DNA of 25,671 nucleotides from Bacillota bacterium (GTDB lineage: Bacteria > Bacillota > UBA4882 > UBA8346). Of the stretch, positions 1 through 8,255 are shown piece after piece. A model generated the notes under the pieces. It was given only the letters and a program-made list of their open reading frames with translations, had not been told where the DNA came from and made no database searches. The stretch is taken from positions 1 to 25,671 of the forward strand of contig JAEYGI010000018.1 in assembly GCA_023402395.1 (NCBI GenBank), in the 5' to 3' direction. The first letter of the stretch is position 1. Every line of letters starts with the position of its first letter. A program made the position numbers and the translations under genes.

Positions 1-112
1 TGCGGCATTGATTGCCGGAGTTGCGGCATTGATTGCCGGAGTTGCGGCATTGATTGCCGGAGTTGCGGCATTGATTGCCGGAGTTGCGGCATTGATTGCC
101 GGAGTTGCGGCA
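1..112. repeat. Perfect 21-bp tandem repeat array (family A), cut by the window start
   Basis: Five identical 21-bp units (1-21, 22-42, 43-63, 64-84, 85-105) are followed by 7 bases of a sixth. Each unit contains the dyad CGGCA-N5-TGCCG, and the 6-bp linker puts the next CGGCA in register, so inverted half-sites alternate every 10 or 11 bp, about one helical turn. The array probably continues upstream of the window. The identity of the units suggests recent expansion. One minus-strand frame stays open as a heptapeptide repeat (LRQSMPQ) and one plus frame reads AALIAGV, but no start signal is visible here. The same dyad and period recur, much diverged, at 11447-11698. Confidence 0.95.
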
Positions 113-169
113 ACAGAATAGGATTCGCCATTGTTTTGGGCGTCCTCAAATCGAATTTGGGTGCATATA

Positions 170-209
170 GCGAAAACCGGAGCGGTTGTAACGCCACTCC
201 GGTTTTCGC
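170..209. terminator. Strong hairpin 3' of the chemoreceptor gene
   Basis: A perfect 13-bp inverted repeat (arms 170-182 and 197-209, GCGAAAACCGGAG and its complement) encloses a 14-base loop, six bases past the stop codon of the minus-strand chemoreceptor gene. The arms contain A4/T4 runs, but no long U-tract follows on the minus strand, so a factor-independent terminator is likely rather than certain. Confidence 0.55.
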
Positions 210-215
210 TTTCCC

Positions 216-3200
216 TCAATATTTTCCTAACTTCCAATCATCCATCGTGAAACGGGCGGATGCCGCTTCCCGGCGCGGGGATTGAACCTCGGCCGCCAGC
301 AAGCCGGCTTCGCCGTCCCGTTGCGCCCGCTCCGCCTTCAGTCTAAACTTCCCGACAATCAGTTTCAAATGGTCGGCTTGATTGGACAGTTCCTCGCTGG
401 ACGCGGCGCTCTCTTCGGAGATGGCGGTATTGGTCTGGGTCGCCTGCGCCATTTGTGAAATTCCCTGATTGACCTGGGCGATGCCGGAGGCCTGTTCGTT
501 GGAGGCGGCGGCGATCTCCCCGACCAAGCCGGTGGCTTCGTTGATGCCGGTGGCGATCCGGTTCAGCGCGGTGGCGGCTTGTTGAGCGACTTCGGCTCCA
601 GATGCCACTTTCTGAAGCGCGCCTTCGATCAGCGCGGTGGTTTCCTTGGCTGCTCCCGCGCAGCGGGTGGCCAGGTTCCGGACTTCCTCGGCCACCACCG
701 CGAAGCCCCGGCCGTGCTGGCCGGCGCGGGCCGCCTCCACAGCGGCGTTTAAGGCCAGGATATTGGTTTGGAACGCGATCTCGTCGATGGATTTGATGAT
801 TTTGGAGATGCTGGCCGAAGCGTCGTTAATCTCGGCCATAGCCTGGAGCATGTCGTTCATCTGGCCGTCGCCCGCGATCGCGTTTTCCTTGGCGGCAAGC
901 GCCACTTGGTTGGCTTGAACGGCGCTCACCGCGTTTTGCCGGGTTTGGGCGGCAATCTCGGTCATGGTCGAGGTGATCTCCTGGGCGGTGCTCGCCTGCT
1001 CGGTGGCGGCCTGGGACAGGTTCTGACTGGAGTCCGAGACATAGCGGGCGCTGGTGGCCACCTGGCTGGCGGCGTGGTTGAACTGGTGCAAGACCTCGTT
1101 GAAGCTGGCAATGGTTTGATTCAGGGCTTCGGCCAATTGGGCGTGGTCGCCTTGATAGGTTTCGGACATCGCCACATCCAGGTTGCCCCGGGACATCTCC
1201 TGCAGCACCCGGGAAGCCTCGTCGATCGGCGCGATTACGGCGTCGAGGGTTTGATTGAAACCGGCGATAATCTTGCGGTAGCCGCCCTCAAATTGCCGGT
1301 CGTTGCCCCGGATTTGCAGGTTGCCTTGGATGGCGGCCTGGCTCAGCTGTTCCGCTTCCGCGATCAGATCGCGTAAGGTTTGCATCATCGCGCTCAAGGC
1401 CGGAACCAGTTGATCGTTATCGGAGCGCCGGCCGATCGCCAAGATCTCTTCCAAGCGGCTGATATCTCCCCGGGAGACCCGGACCATCGCGTCCTGGATG
1501 CTCAAGAACCGTTCCCGGACCGAATTGATCTCAGTGGCGAATTGCCGGAGCATTCCCTGATACCTTCCGGAGTCCATGGCCAAAGAAAAGTCATTGACCG
1601 CCATGCGCCGCAAGGTTTGATCGGCGTCTTGCAGCGGTTCGACAATGGCGTCGAGGGTTCGGTTGATCCCGTCAACAATGACGGCAAATTCGCCGCCATG
1701 GCGCCCGGCATTGGCCCGGGCGTCGAGCCGGCCGGCGATGGCCGCCTCAACCAATCCGTGAGTGTCGTCGATAAGCAGCCGCACCGCGTCAACGCTTTGC
1801 TCCAGCGCTTGATAGATCTGGACGAAGTTGGCCCGGACCGCTTCGGTGTCCGGATCGCCGGCGGCCGCTTCGAGCGCGATATTCAGATCTCCGGCGGCGA
1901 ACTGCTCCAAACCCCGCACCAGTTTTTGAACCTCGTCCCGCTGGAAATCGGAGACTTTCTGGGCGAAGCGGGCGGCTTCGACAATGGCGGTTTGATCCGT
2001 CACCATTTCAAAGGAACCGACAATCTCGCCCTGATGGTTCCGGATCGGCGCCGCCGAGCAGAACAGATTCAACGACCGGCCGCCGATGCGGGCCTCATTG
2101 TCGCAGCAAAAGGCGGTGTTGCGATCCATTGCGGCCTGGCAGGGGCAATCTTCCGTGCCGCATTTGGCGGTATGCCAAAGCTCGAAGCAACTGCGGCCCA
2201 GCAGGTCCCGCTTTGATGCGCCGAGCAGTTCGGCGCCGGCCCGGTTGATGTACTGGATGCGGAATTCCTTGTCCAGGAATTGAACGGGGGCGGGAACCAC
2301 TTCGAAGGTATTGACGATTGAATCCAGATTATGATTGATGCCCTCGACGATCTGACGGTACCCGCCGCCGAATTTGGCGGCGTCGGCCCGGGTATCGAGC
2401 CGGCCATGGGTGACGGCTTCGATCAATTGACCGGTTTCCGCGACCAGGTTTCGTAAGGCATCGATCACTTGAACCAGGCTCCGGCCCATGATATCCCGGT
2501 CCGAACTGGGAGTGACGGTCAGGCTCAGATCGCCGGCGGCGATCCGGCCGGCCGCGGCCGCTTGTTCCTGGCGGTTTTCGACCATTCGGGCGAAGGATTT
2601 TACCAGCCGCCCGATTTCATCGTTGGAATCGGCCCGCAGCTCAATCGCGGTGTCCCCCAGCGCCAACCGGTCAGCGGCCGCCACCAGTTGCCCAATGGGC
2701 TTGGATACAAAACGCCGGGTGACCCGGTAAATAATTAGCGTTACCACGGCCAAGGTCAATAGGATCAGGACGGCAAAGCCGATCCGCAAATCCTCCACGC
2801 TTTGAAACAGCACCTTCCGGGGCACGGTGACCGCGAGTGACCAGTCCAGCCCGGAGACCGGCGCATATGCCATAAATTTTCCGGTTCCCTGATATGAATA
2901 GGATCCGAATCCGGACTCGCCTTGCACCATTTTCTGTTCCAGGGCGACCAGTTCGGCGAGGCCTGGATCATTTTTAATATTGACGAAGTTGTTATCCATT
3001 TTGACCACTAGGTCGGTCTGGGGATGGGCGATGGTCGTTCCGTCCCGGTTGAGTATGAAGGCATAGCCTTGACCATCGGCGACGTGAAGTTCCTTGATCA
3101 TCTGTCCGATGGCGAACCAATCAAGGGTGAGATGCAGGACTCCCCGGACGTCCCCGGCCGGATCGCGGATGGGAGTGGCAATGGTCAGGACGACCTTTTG

Positions 3201-3644
3201 ATCCACTTTGCTGACCAACGGGTCGGCCGCATTGGTGATCCCCTGGAATGCTTTTTGAATGTACTCGCGATCGGCCAGATTTCGCACAAAGCCATCGCTA
3301 TAATGGCATTCGCCGCCGGGGACGGTTACTCCGAAACGCAGGCAGCCGAGGCGTTCGAGTTCGGTTTGGAGCACCGCGTTCTGAACCGTCCAGTTCATGG
3401 TCTGAATGTCCTGCCGCGCGGCGATGCTTTCCACTTGCGCCATGTATTTCTTAATTTCACTGGCGACCAGAACTGCTCCGTTATTGGCGGTGTTGGTCAG
3501 GGAGGAATGAATGCTTTTTTCCAGTTCGGAGGAGACGTTTCGATAAATCACCACCCCGGTCGTTGCGAAGGCAACGAACAATACCAGGGTCACGCTGACG
3601 ATCAGTTTTTGGCCGATGCTGAAGTTTTTAAACCAGCGTAGCAT
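216..3644 (-). CDS. Methyl-accepting chemotaxis protein with Cache, multiple HAMP and Cys-rich PAS modules
   Basis: Membrane chemoreceptor of 1142 residues that would pass a sensed signal to CheW/CheA. TM1 is at about 12-34. A Cache-like extracytoplasmic domain spans about 36-280, TM2 about 287-307, then a HAMP region. Three related cytoplasmic HAMP-like repeats contain GGGYRQIVEGIN, GGEFAVIVDGIN and EGGYRKIIAGFN. A PAS domain (about 447-553) holds a cysteine cluster (C486, C495, C500, C502, C513, C514). The C-terminal signalling domain has the conserved hairpin tip from about 955 (EIAFQTNILALNAAVEAARAG). Most receptors are 550-700 residues; the extra length is the PAS and repeated HAMP modules. 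The ATG is preceded by AAAGGGGAA. It stands alone on this strand with a hairpin behind it. Ligand unknown; the PAS cysteines could bind a cofactor or sense redox. Confidence 0.95.
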   Translation of the reverse strand: MLRWFKNFSIGQKLIVSVTLVLFVAFATTGVVIYRNVSSELEKSIHSSLTNTANNGAVLVASEIKKYMAQVESIAARQDIQTMNWTVQNAVLQTELERLGCLRFGVTVPGGECHYSDGFVRNLADREYIQKAFQGITNAADPLVSKVDQKVVLTIATPIRDPAGDVRGVLHLTLDWFAIGQMIKELHVADGQGYAFILNRDGTTIAHPQTDLVVKMDNNFVNIKNDPGLAELVALEQKMVQGESGFGSYSYQGTGKFMAYAPVSGLDWSLAVTVPRKVLFQSVEDLRIGFAVLILLTLAVVTLIIYRVTRRFVSKPIGQLVAAADRLALGDTAIELRADSNDEIGRLVKSFARMVENRQEQAAAAGRIAAGDLSLTVTPSSDRDIMGRSLVQVIDALRNLVAETGQLIEAVTHGRLDTRADAAKFGGGYRQIVEGINHNLDSIVNTFEVVPAPVQFLDKEFRIQYINRAGAELLGASKRDLLGRSCFELWHTAKCGTEDCPCQAAMDRNTAFCCDNEARIGGRSLNLFCSAAPIRNHQGEIVGSFEMVTDQTAIVEAARFAQKVSDFQRDEVQKLVRGLEQFAAGDLNIALEAAAGDPDTEAVRANFVQIYQALEQSVDAVRLLIDDTHGLVEAAIAGRLDARANAGRHGGEFAVIVDGINRTLDAIVEPLQDADQTLRRMAVNDFSLAMDSGRYQGMLRQFATEINSVRERFLSIQDAMVRVSRGDISRLEEILAIGRRSDNDQLVPALSAMMQTLRDLIAEAEQLSQAAIQGNLQIRGNDRQFEGGYRKIIAGFNQTLDAVIAPIDEASRVLQEMSRGNLDVAMSETYQGDHAQLAEALNQTIASFNEVLHQFNHAASQVATSARYVSDSSQNLSQAATEQASTAQEITSTMTEIAAQTRQNAVSAVQANQVALAAKENAIAGDGQMNDMLQAMAEINDASASISKIIKSIDEIAFQTNILALNAAVEAARAGQHGRGFAVVAEEVRNLATRCAGAAKETTALIEGALQKVASGAEVAQQAATALNRIATGINEATGLVGEIAAASNEQASGIAQVNQGISQMAQATQTNTAISEESAASSEELSNQADHLKLIVGKFRLKAERAQRDGEAGLLAAEVQSPRREAASARFTMDDWKLGKY

Positions 3645-4231
3645 TTTAATTCCCCTTTCCGCAAAAAAATTAAGGATGTGGATGTCGCCAACAGTGCCGC
3701 TTATCTTTTCTTTTAGCGGATCATTGGCTCATGATGTGGTTTTGCAAGGGTTCACCACTGCCTTTGGCGGAGGCCGCGGTTCAGCCGGAATGGGACGTTT
3801 TGACGGCAGCTTGAATTAAAGTTACCGGCGAAGCGTCAGCCGGGCGCGGGAAAGGGGGCAGTCTAGGTTGATATTGGTTGGTATTGCGCTTTGAGCGCCG
3901 ATGAGGGGGTTGAGAAGATGGGAACATGACCGGTCCCTCCTTGGACACGGAACGATGGAATTATTATATACCGTTATAAACCATGGCCGAAATTTAGTGT
4001 TGAACAGTGAGAGCTCTTTTGAGAGCGGCGTTTCAAATCGATTTATCCCTGCTTTGCTTGGTTTTGGCGACAATCCACGGCCTCCGACCGGGGTTCATCG
4101 CAATGTTTTTTATGTCGAATTCAACTGTTCACTTAACTAATTAAGATTATAGGGAAGCCCGCCGGAAGTGGCAAGGAGAAGGGGCAAAAAGATAGGGACA
4201 TTTAGTCAAATGTTAATAATGAGGCGGGATG
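3645..4231. other. Intergenic region with no convincing gene
   Basis: This 587-bp stretch lies between the chemoreceptor and the HIT-gene terminator. Two short overlapping frames on opposite strands (3822-4073 minus, 3901-4140 plus) lack recognisable motifs and clear ribosome binding sites. A perfect minus-strand TATAAT (plus-strand ATTATA at 3963-3968) points toward the chemoreceptor, but no good -35 box is spaced in front of it. It probably holds the chemoreceptor promoter and a long leader, or decayed sequence. Confidence 0.5.
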
Positions 4232-4268
4232 CAAAATAAAACCCGCCGGTCATGGCGACTGGCGGGTT
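4232..4268 (-). terminator. Rho-independent terminator of the HIT gene
   Basis: Arms AACCCGCC (4240-4247) and GGCGGGTT (4261-4268) extend by a further GTC/GAC after one mismatch. On the minus strand the stem runs straight into GGGTTTTATTTTGC, a U-rich tail. It lies 40 bases past the stop codon of the minus-strand gene at 4308-4730. Confidence 0.85.
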
Positions 4269-4307
4269 GCGGTCATCTTTTGAAGGCAGATGTCATTCCG
4301 CACCGGT

Positions 4308-4730
4308 TTAGAGAAATTTCTTGATCTGGGCGATAATCTCCTGGTATTCGGCGTCGGAGAGATAGACTTGTCCCGGATTCATCTCAAACATGGTCCCCCA
4401 GCGGTGGCCGCCGTCGTATTTGGGCACCACATGGCAATGGATGTGGGGCACGGTGTCGCCGAAGAGCCCGTAATTGATCTTGGACGGTTTGAAGGCTTGA
4501 TCAATGGCGTTAGCCACCCGGGCCACATCCTGGAAATAGGAGGCAACCTCCTCGGGCTTGAGATCGAAGATCTCCCGCTCGTGCCGGTTTAAAGCAACCA
4601 CGCAACGGCCGCGGTAGGTCTGCTCTTTGAAGAGATAGACTTTGGCGATGGACAAATCGCCGATTTCGATCATCAGATCCTGCAGCCGCTGGTCACGGGT
4701 ACAATAAAAACAGTTCGCGTCATAGCTCAT
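4308..4730 (-). CDS. HIT (histidine triad) family nucleotide hydrolase/transferase
   Basis: Small cytoplasmic protein of 140 residues, the normal size for the family. The histidine triad is visible as HIHCHVVPK near residues 95-103. HIT proteins hydrolyse nucleoside phosphoramidates or dinucleoside polyphosphates using the central histidine; the exact substrate here cannot be read from sequence. An N-terminal CFYC pair (C7, C10) could be half of a zinc site, as in some HIT proteins. The ATG is preceded by GGGAGGAA at good spacing. It lies 63 bp downstream of the MocR gene on the same strand and has its own strong terminator, so the two may be co-transcribed. Confidence 0.9.
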   Translation of the reverse strand: MSYDANCFYCTRDQRLQDLMIEIGDLSIAKVYLFKEQTYRGRCVVALNRHEREIFDLKPEEVASYFQDVARVANAIDQAFKPSKINYGLFGDTVPHIHCHVVPKYDGGHRWGTMFEMNPGQVYLSDAEYQEIIAQIKKFL

Positions 4731-4793
4731 GCTGATTCCTCCCGTTCATTTTCGGTCAATCTTGATCCTACCCCGATTCGGCGGTTTTCGCAA

Positions 4794-6203
4794 TCATTTT
4801 TTAAGGGAATTTGGCGCGAGGGAAGAGGACAAATTCCCGAGCCGCAGTATTCCTTCGGCGATTTGCTCCTCGCTGAGATGTCCGTAACCGAGGATCAGCC
4901 GGTTAACCGGCTCCGGCCTTTCGGAGACCGCCGGTTCCACCGGATAGACCCGGACTCCGTTTTTGGCCGCTTCTTCCATCCACTCCCGAGTAAACCGCAG
5001 GTCTGAAAATTCAGCCACCAGATGGATTCCGGTCGAGGTTCCGAGAACCCGGACTGTGGAGCCGAACTGGGTTTGCAACGCGTTGATCAGACAGTCGCGC
5101 CGCTTCCGGTAAATCTTTTTCATCCGGCGGATATGCCGGGCCAAAAGGCCTTCCCGGAGATAGGCGGCGAGCGCCAATTGATTGACGGAGTTGGAATGCA
5201 TGTCAGAGAGCCGCTTTACCGCCCGGGACTTCCCGACCAGTTTTCCGGGGAGCGCCAGATACCCCAGGCGTAACGAGGGGAAGAGAATCTTGCTAAAGGT
5301 GCCGAGGTAGATGACGCGATCCGGGTCCATCCCCTGAACCGCGGCGACCGGGGGGCCGTCGTAGCGGATTTCGCTGTCGTAATCGTCCTCCAAAATGTAG
5401 GAAGCGGTCTCCCGGGCGTAGCGGACCAGGTCGATGCGGCGGCTGATCGGCAAAATCCCGCCGAGCGGAAACTGATGGGAGGGAGTGACCGAGATCAGCG
5501 CCGGCCCTCCCGCAATCGGGAGCCGGTCGGTGCGGATCCCGTTTTGATCGCAGTCAACCGGTTCGATGGCTACGCCCGGAACAGTGAAGATCCGGACGAT
5601 ATCGGGATTGGTGGGGTCCTCGACGATGACCCGGCGGAATTCTGGAAGCAGGGTTTTGGCAATCAGCGCCAGCCCCTGAACCGAGCCGGAGGTAATCAGA
5701 ATCCGCTCCGGATCGCAGTTGACCCCCCGGGTTTGGGAGAGATGGCGGGCAATGGCTTCCCGGAGTTCGAGCCGGCCCTCGGGAGCGTCATAGCCGAAAA
5801 CCGATTCCGGCGCATCCAGCAGGGCCCGGTGAGTCAGTTTGGCCCAGACGGACCGGGGGACGGATGCCAGATCCGGGAATCCGGAACGAAAGTCAATCAA
5901 TTGCGGGCGGTGATCGCGAGGCGGGGCCGGCTCGGGGGGCGTGGCGGCCGGCATCTCCCAGAGCGCACCGGAGTTGACGAAGGTTCCCGAACCATGAGAG
6001 CCTTCCAGATACCCTTCGGCGATCAGCAGTTCGTAAGCGATCATCACCACATTGCGGGATACGCCCAATTCCTGGGCCAGTTCGCGGCTGGAAGGAAGTT
6101 TCGTTCCAGCCCGCAGTCTGCCGTCGAGGATTTGATCGCGAATCGCTTGGTAAATTTGGCGGGTAAGCGGCAAAGCCGAGTTTCGGTCAAGTGACAGCAG
6201 CAT
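4794..6203 (-). CDS. MocR/PdxR-type GntR regulator with aminotransferase-like domain
   Basis: PLP-dependent transcription factor of 469 residues, typical MocR length. Residues 1-75 form a GntR winged helix (LTRQIYQAIRDQILDGRL, then PSSRELAQELGVSRNVV). After a Pro-rich linker (about 85-100), a fold-type I aminotransferase-like domain runs to the end. It includes the family signature TPSHQFPLG (240-248), Asp274 in EDDYDSE that would contact the pyridine nitrogen, and the Schiff-base lysine K305 in GTFSK. Such proteins sense PLP or an amino acid/amine-PLP adduct and often control a divergent gene. Here it is divergent from the GNAT-flavoprotein pair at 6378, and the 174-bp gap holds repeated GTGG-type sites. 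The ATG has a GGGGGA ribosome site. Confidence 0.93.
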   Translation of the reverse strand: MLLSLDRNSALPLTRQIYQAIRDQILDGRLRAGTKLPSSRELAQELGVSRNVVMIAYELLIAEGYLEGSHGSGTFVNSGALWEMPAATPPEPAPPRDHRPQLIDFRSGFPDLASVPRSVWAKLTHRALLDAPESVFGYDAPEGRLELREAIARHLSQTRGVNCDPERILITSGSVQGLALIAKTLLPEFRRVIVEDPTNPDIVRIFTVPGVAIEPVDCDQNGIRTDRLPIAGGPALISVTPSHQFPLGGILPISRRIDLVRYARETASYILEDDYDSEIRYDGPPVAAVQGMDPDRVIYLGTFSKILFPSLRLGYLALPGKLVGKSRAVKRLSDMHSNSVNQLALAAYLREGLLARHIRRMKKIYRKRRDCLINALQTQFGSTVRVLGTSTGIHLVAEFSDLRFTREWMEEAAKNGVRVYPVEPAVSERPEPVNRLILGYGHLSEEQIAEGILRLGNLSSSLAPNSLKK

Positions 6204-6251
6204 GGTCTAATCCCCCTACCGTTGGCAACAATCAAATGCACCACGCCGAAC

Positions 6252-6300
6252 AAGTGGTACTAATGAATTTGTGGTCAGGTGGAACTTTGAACAACCACTT
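6252..6300. promoter_or_regulatory. Candidate MocR operator: two direct and one inverted GTGG site
   Basis: In the divergent MocR/GNAT intergenic region, AAGTGGTACTA (6252-6262) and AGGTGGAACTT (6277-6287) are direct repeats 25 bp apart. ACCACTT (6294-6300) is the inverted form. From memory, described PdxR sites include an AAAGTGG-CTA-like core, and MocR regulators often bind directly repeated half-sites. The assignment to the neighbouring regulator is inference. Confidence 0.45.
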
Positions 6301-6377
6301 TTTCATGATATCGTATTTTCAGCCGGGGGACAATCCCGGGAAAAAGCCTATTATTTTAAGGAAAGGATGATTCGGAA

Positions 6378-6920
6378 GTGATCCGGCAATGCAAATCCCA
6401 AGATTTTGAGACCATACTCGCGATTATCAATGACGCGGCCGAGGCGTACCGGGGGGTGATTCCGGCGGACCAGTGGCGGGAGCCTTATATGCCGGAAGCC
6501 GAATTAAGGGAAGAAATTCAGGCCGGGGTTGAGTTTTGTGGATATGAGCAGGAGGGACGGCTGATCGGAGTCATGGGAGTCCAGGCCAAGGGAGAGGTGA
6601 CGCTGATCCGGCACGCTTATGTCCGGACGGTGCACCGCAATCGCGGGATCGGCGGTCAACTGCTGCGATTTCTATACGAACGGATCCAGACTCCGGTGTT
6701 AATCGGCACCTGGGCCGACGCGGCGTGGGCCATTGCCTTTTATCAAAAGCACGGTTTCCGGTTGGTCGACCCGGAATTAAATCAATCGCTGCTTCATAAA
6801 TACTGGACCGTCACCGAGCGGCATCTCGCCGTTTCGGTGGCATTGGCCGATGAACGGTGGTTTCAAACCTTGCGGAAAGAAGCGGAGCAAAGTGCCAAAG
6901 CTATTGGGGATTGTCGGTAG
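6378..6920 (+). CDS. GNAT family N-acetyltransferase
   Basis: Cytoplasmic acetyl-CoA-dependent acyltransferase of 180 residues, typical for a single GNAT domain. The fold is seen as an N-terminal strand-helix (IRQCKSQDFETILAIINDA), a central beta strand pair, the acetyl-CoA pyrophosphate loop (VRTVHRNRGIGGQLL, about residues 82-96, matching R/Q-x-x-G-x-G/A) and the final AIAFYQKHGFRLV element. The acceptor substrate is unknown. The start is GTG at 6378, because the nearby ATG at 6367 runs into a stop after four codons; AGGAAAGG lies upstream. It overlaps the next gene by 29 bp, suggesting translational coupling. It is divergent from the MocR regulator, which may control it. Confidence 0.9.
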   Translation: MIRQCKSQDFETILAIINDAAEAYRGVIPADQWREPYMPEAELREEIQAGVEFCGYEQEGRLIGVMGVQAKGEVTLIRHAYVRTVHRNRGIGGQLLRFLYERIQTPVLIGTWADAAWAIAFYQKHGFRLVDPELNQSLLHKYWTVTERHLAVSVALADERWFQTLRKEAEQSAKAIGDCR

Positions 6921-7467
6921 TCCGCGCCGGGGCGGCAATACCGACTGGCTGGTGCGGAAAGTGCTGGAGGGCGCGGCGCGGGAAGGAGCGGAAACGGAAC
7001 TAATCTCCCTGGCTGGGTTGAGGATCGCGGAATGCGACGGATGCCATGCTTGCTGGCGCGGAACTGCTTGTTCGAAACGGGACGACATGAACTCCTTGTA
7101 TTCGAAGCTTGCCGCCAGTGATATCCTGGTTTTTGGAACCCCGGTCTATTGGTACGGGCCGACCGCCTTGATGAAAGGGTTTATCGATCGTTTTGTTTAT
7201 TTCAACTGTCCGGAACACCGGCCGTTGCTCCGGGGCAAGATTGCGGCCGTGGTGGCCCCCTTTGAGGAGACCGATCCGGAGACGGTCCGGCCGGTGCTGG
7301 ATTTTTTCGCGCGGACGTTTCAGTATTTGGAGTTGAAGTTGGCCGGAGAACTGGTGGCCCCGGGCAACGAAAGGAAAGGAGCGGTGTTGGAGAAGCCGGA
7401 CCTCCTGGATGCCGCGGTCGCGCTTGGAGCGAAGCTCGGCCGGATCGCGGGGGAATCGCCAAAATAG
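6892..7467 (+). CDS. Flavodoxin-fold NAD(P)H-dependent FMN reductase / iron-sulfur flavoprotein
   Basis: Protein of 191 residues in the NADPH-dependent FMN reductase superfamily. The N-terminal FMN phosphate loop is GIVGSPRRGGNTDWL. A cysteine cluster follows (CDGCHACWRGTAC, spacing C-x2-C-x2-C-x5-C), like that of iron-sulfur flavoproteins, and then GTPVYWYGPTALMKGFIDR, the conserved isoalloxazine-binding segment. It probably transfers electrons between NAD(P)H or ferredoxin and a quinone or other acceptor. I chose GTG 6892 because GGAG at 6883-6886 sits just upstream and the fold starts immediately. An in-frame ATG at 6850 would add 14 residues of GNAT-overlapping sequence. It forms an operon with the acetyltransferase. 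Confidence 0.88.
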   Translation: MPKLLGIVGSPRRGGNTDWLVRKVLEGAAREGAETELISLAGLRIAECDGCHACWRGTACSKRDDMNSLYSKLAASDILVFGTPVYWYGPTALMKGFIDRFVYFNCPEHRPLLRGKIAAVVAPFEETDPETVRPVLDFFARTFQYLELKLAGELVAPGNERKGAVLEKPDLLDAAVALGAKLGRIAGESPK

Positions 7468-7484
7468 ATAGACCGAAATCAAGC

Positions 7485-7508
7485 TCCGCTTTTGCCGGAA
7501 AAAGCGGA
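7485..7508 (+). terminator. Hairpin after the flavoprotein gene
   Basis: TCCGCTTTT (7485-7493) pairs perfectly with AAAAGCGGA (7500-7508), 18 bases after the stop codon. The sequence after it is AT-rich but lacks a T-run, so this is a probable weak terminator or 3' stabilising hairpin. Confidence 0.5.
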
Positions 7509-7545
7509 AATAATTAAAAATTCCGGGTTGTACAGCGGAATAATC

Positions 7546-7572
7546 TAATTAAACTTAAAAAAAGGCCGATAA
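7546..7572 (+). promoter_or_regulatory. Sigma-28/SigD-type promoter for cheX
   Basis: GCCGATAA at 7565-7572 is an exact match to the -10 element of flagellar sigma-28/SigD promoters. TAAT (7546-7549) stands 15 bases upstream where TAAA is expected (3 of 4). The chemotaxis function of the next gene supports it. The predicted leader is about 105 nt. Confidence 0.65.
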
Positions 7573-7685
7573 TGAATATACGGATCATATTATGCCACCC
7601 TGAAAAAGCGGGAAAGGTGCTGACGTTTGGGCATCCTTCGGGCAAACAATTATATGATCGCTTTTTGGAGGGGGAGGAACGAAAC

Positions 7686-8150
7686 ATGGATGTCACCTAT
7701 ATCAATCCGTTCATTGAGGCCTGTCAGTTTATTATCACCAAGGTTACCGGCTTTGAAGTGACTCTCGGCAAGATATTCGTCAAACAATCGCCCTATGCCG
7801 GGGAAAATGTGGCGGTGATCATCGGTGTCACCGGTAGGGTCCGGGGCACCGCGGTGTTCTCTTTAAAGCCCCAGGCCGCCTGCAAGATCGCGGGAGCGAT
7901 GATTGGAACGCCGGTGCTGGCCCTGGATGAAATGGGCAAGAGCGCCATCTCCGAGCTGAGCAACATGATTCTCGGCAAGGCGGCCACGATCTTTTCGGAT
8001 CGGGATATCCGGATCGACATCTCGCCGCCGACATTGCTGATGGGGGAAAATATGCAGTTTTCAGCGGATAATGTCCAGATCATCTCCATCCCGCTGGAAT
8101 TCGGCATTGGAGACAAGGTCATTTTGGATGTGTCGTTTGAAACAACCTGA
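7686..8150 (+). CDS. cheX: CheX family chemotaxis phosphatase
   Basis: Cytoplasmic protein of 154 residues, the size of CheX, which removes phosphate from CheY-P and so ends the chemotaxis signal. The family's helix is present: EMGKSAISELSNMILGKA (82-99), with the catalytic pair E90 and N93 in the ExxN arrangement, followed by DISPP (111-115), where the conserved proline is expected. Unlike CheC it has only one such helix; CheX works as a dimer. I chose ATG 7686 because GGGGGAGGAA lies just upstream and the domain starts there; the frame is open back to 7572 but without support. It is a single gene behind a SigD-like promoter, with no other che gene adjacent. Confidence 0.9.
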   Translation: MDVTYINPFIEACQFIITKVTGFEVTLGKIFVKQSPYAGENVAVIIGVTGRVRGTAVFSLKPQAACKIAGAMIGTPVLALDEMGKSAISELSNMILGKAATIFSDRDIRIDISPPTLLMGENMQFSADNVQIISIPLEFGIGDKVILDVSFETT

Positions 8151-8190
8151 GCAATAGTGTGCGTTCGAGACCGTACCATCGCTCGGGCTA

Positions 8191-8223
8191 GGACAAAACC
8201 CCGCCGCCCGGCGGGGTTTGTCC
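8191..8223. terminator. Hairpin between cheX and the convergent beta-barrel gene
   Basis: GGACAAA-A-CCCCGCC pairs with GGCGGGG-TTTGTCC (one bulged A, loop GCCC), giving a 14-bp stem 40 bases after the cheX stop. No U-tract follows on either strand, so the termination strength is uncertain. Confidence 0.5.
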
Positions 8224-8255
8224 CTAAATGCAACGACTTTTTCCAAAATGGATAG

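Noticed and set aside
1..112. CRISPR array
   Set aside because: Units are directly joined with no variable spacers of constant length, and no cas genes are present. The same applies to the arrays at 11447 and 24989.
768..2216. Long plus-strand frames opposite the chemoreceptor gene
   Set aside because: They are antisense shadows of a well-supported 1142-residue gene and have no domain or ribosome site.
3822..4140. Two short opposite-strand frames in the 3.6-4.2 kb gap
   Set aside because: They overlap each other, lack motifs and clear ribosome sites, and have no neighbours in an operon.
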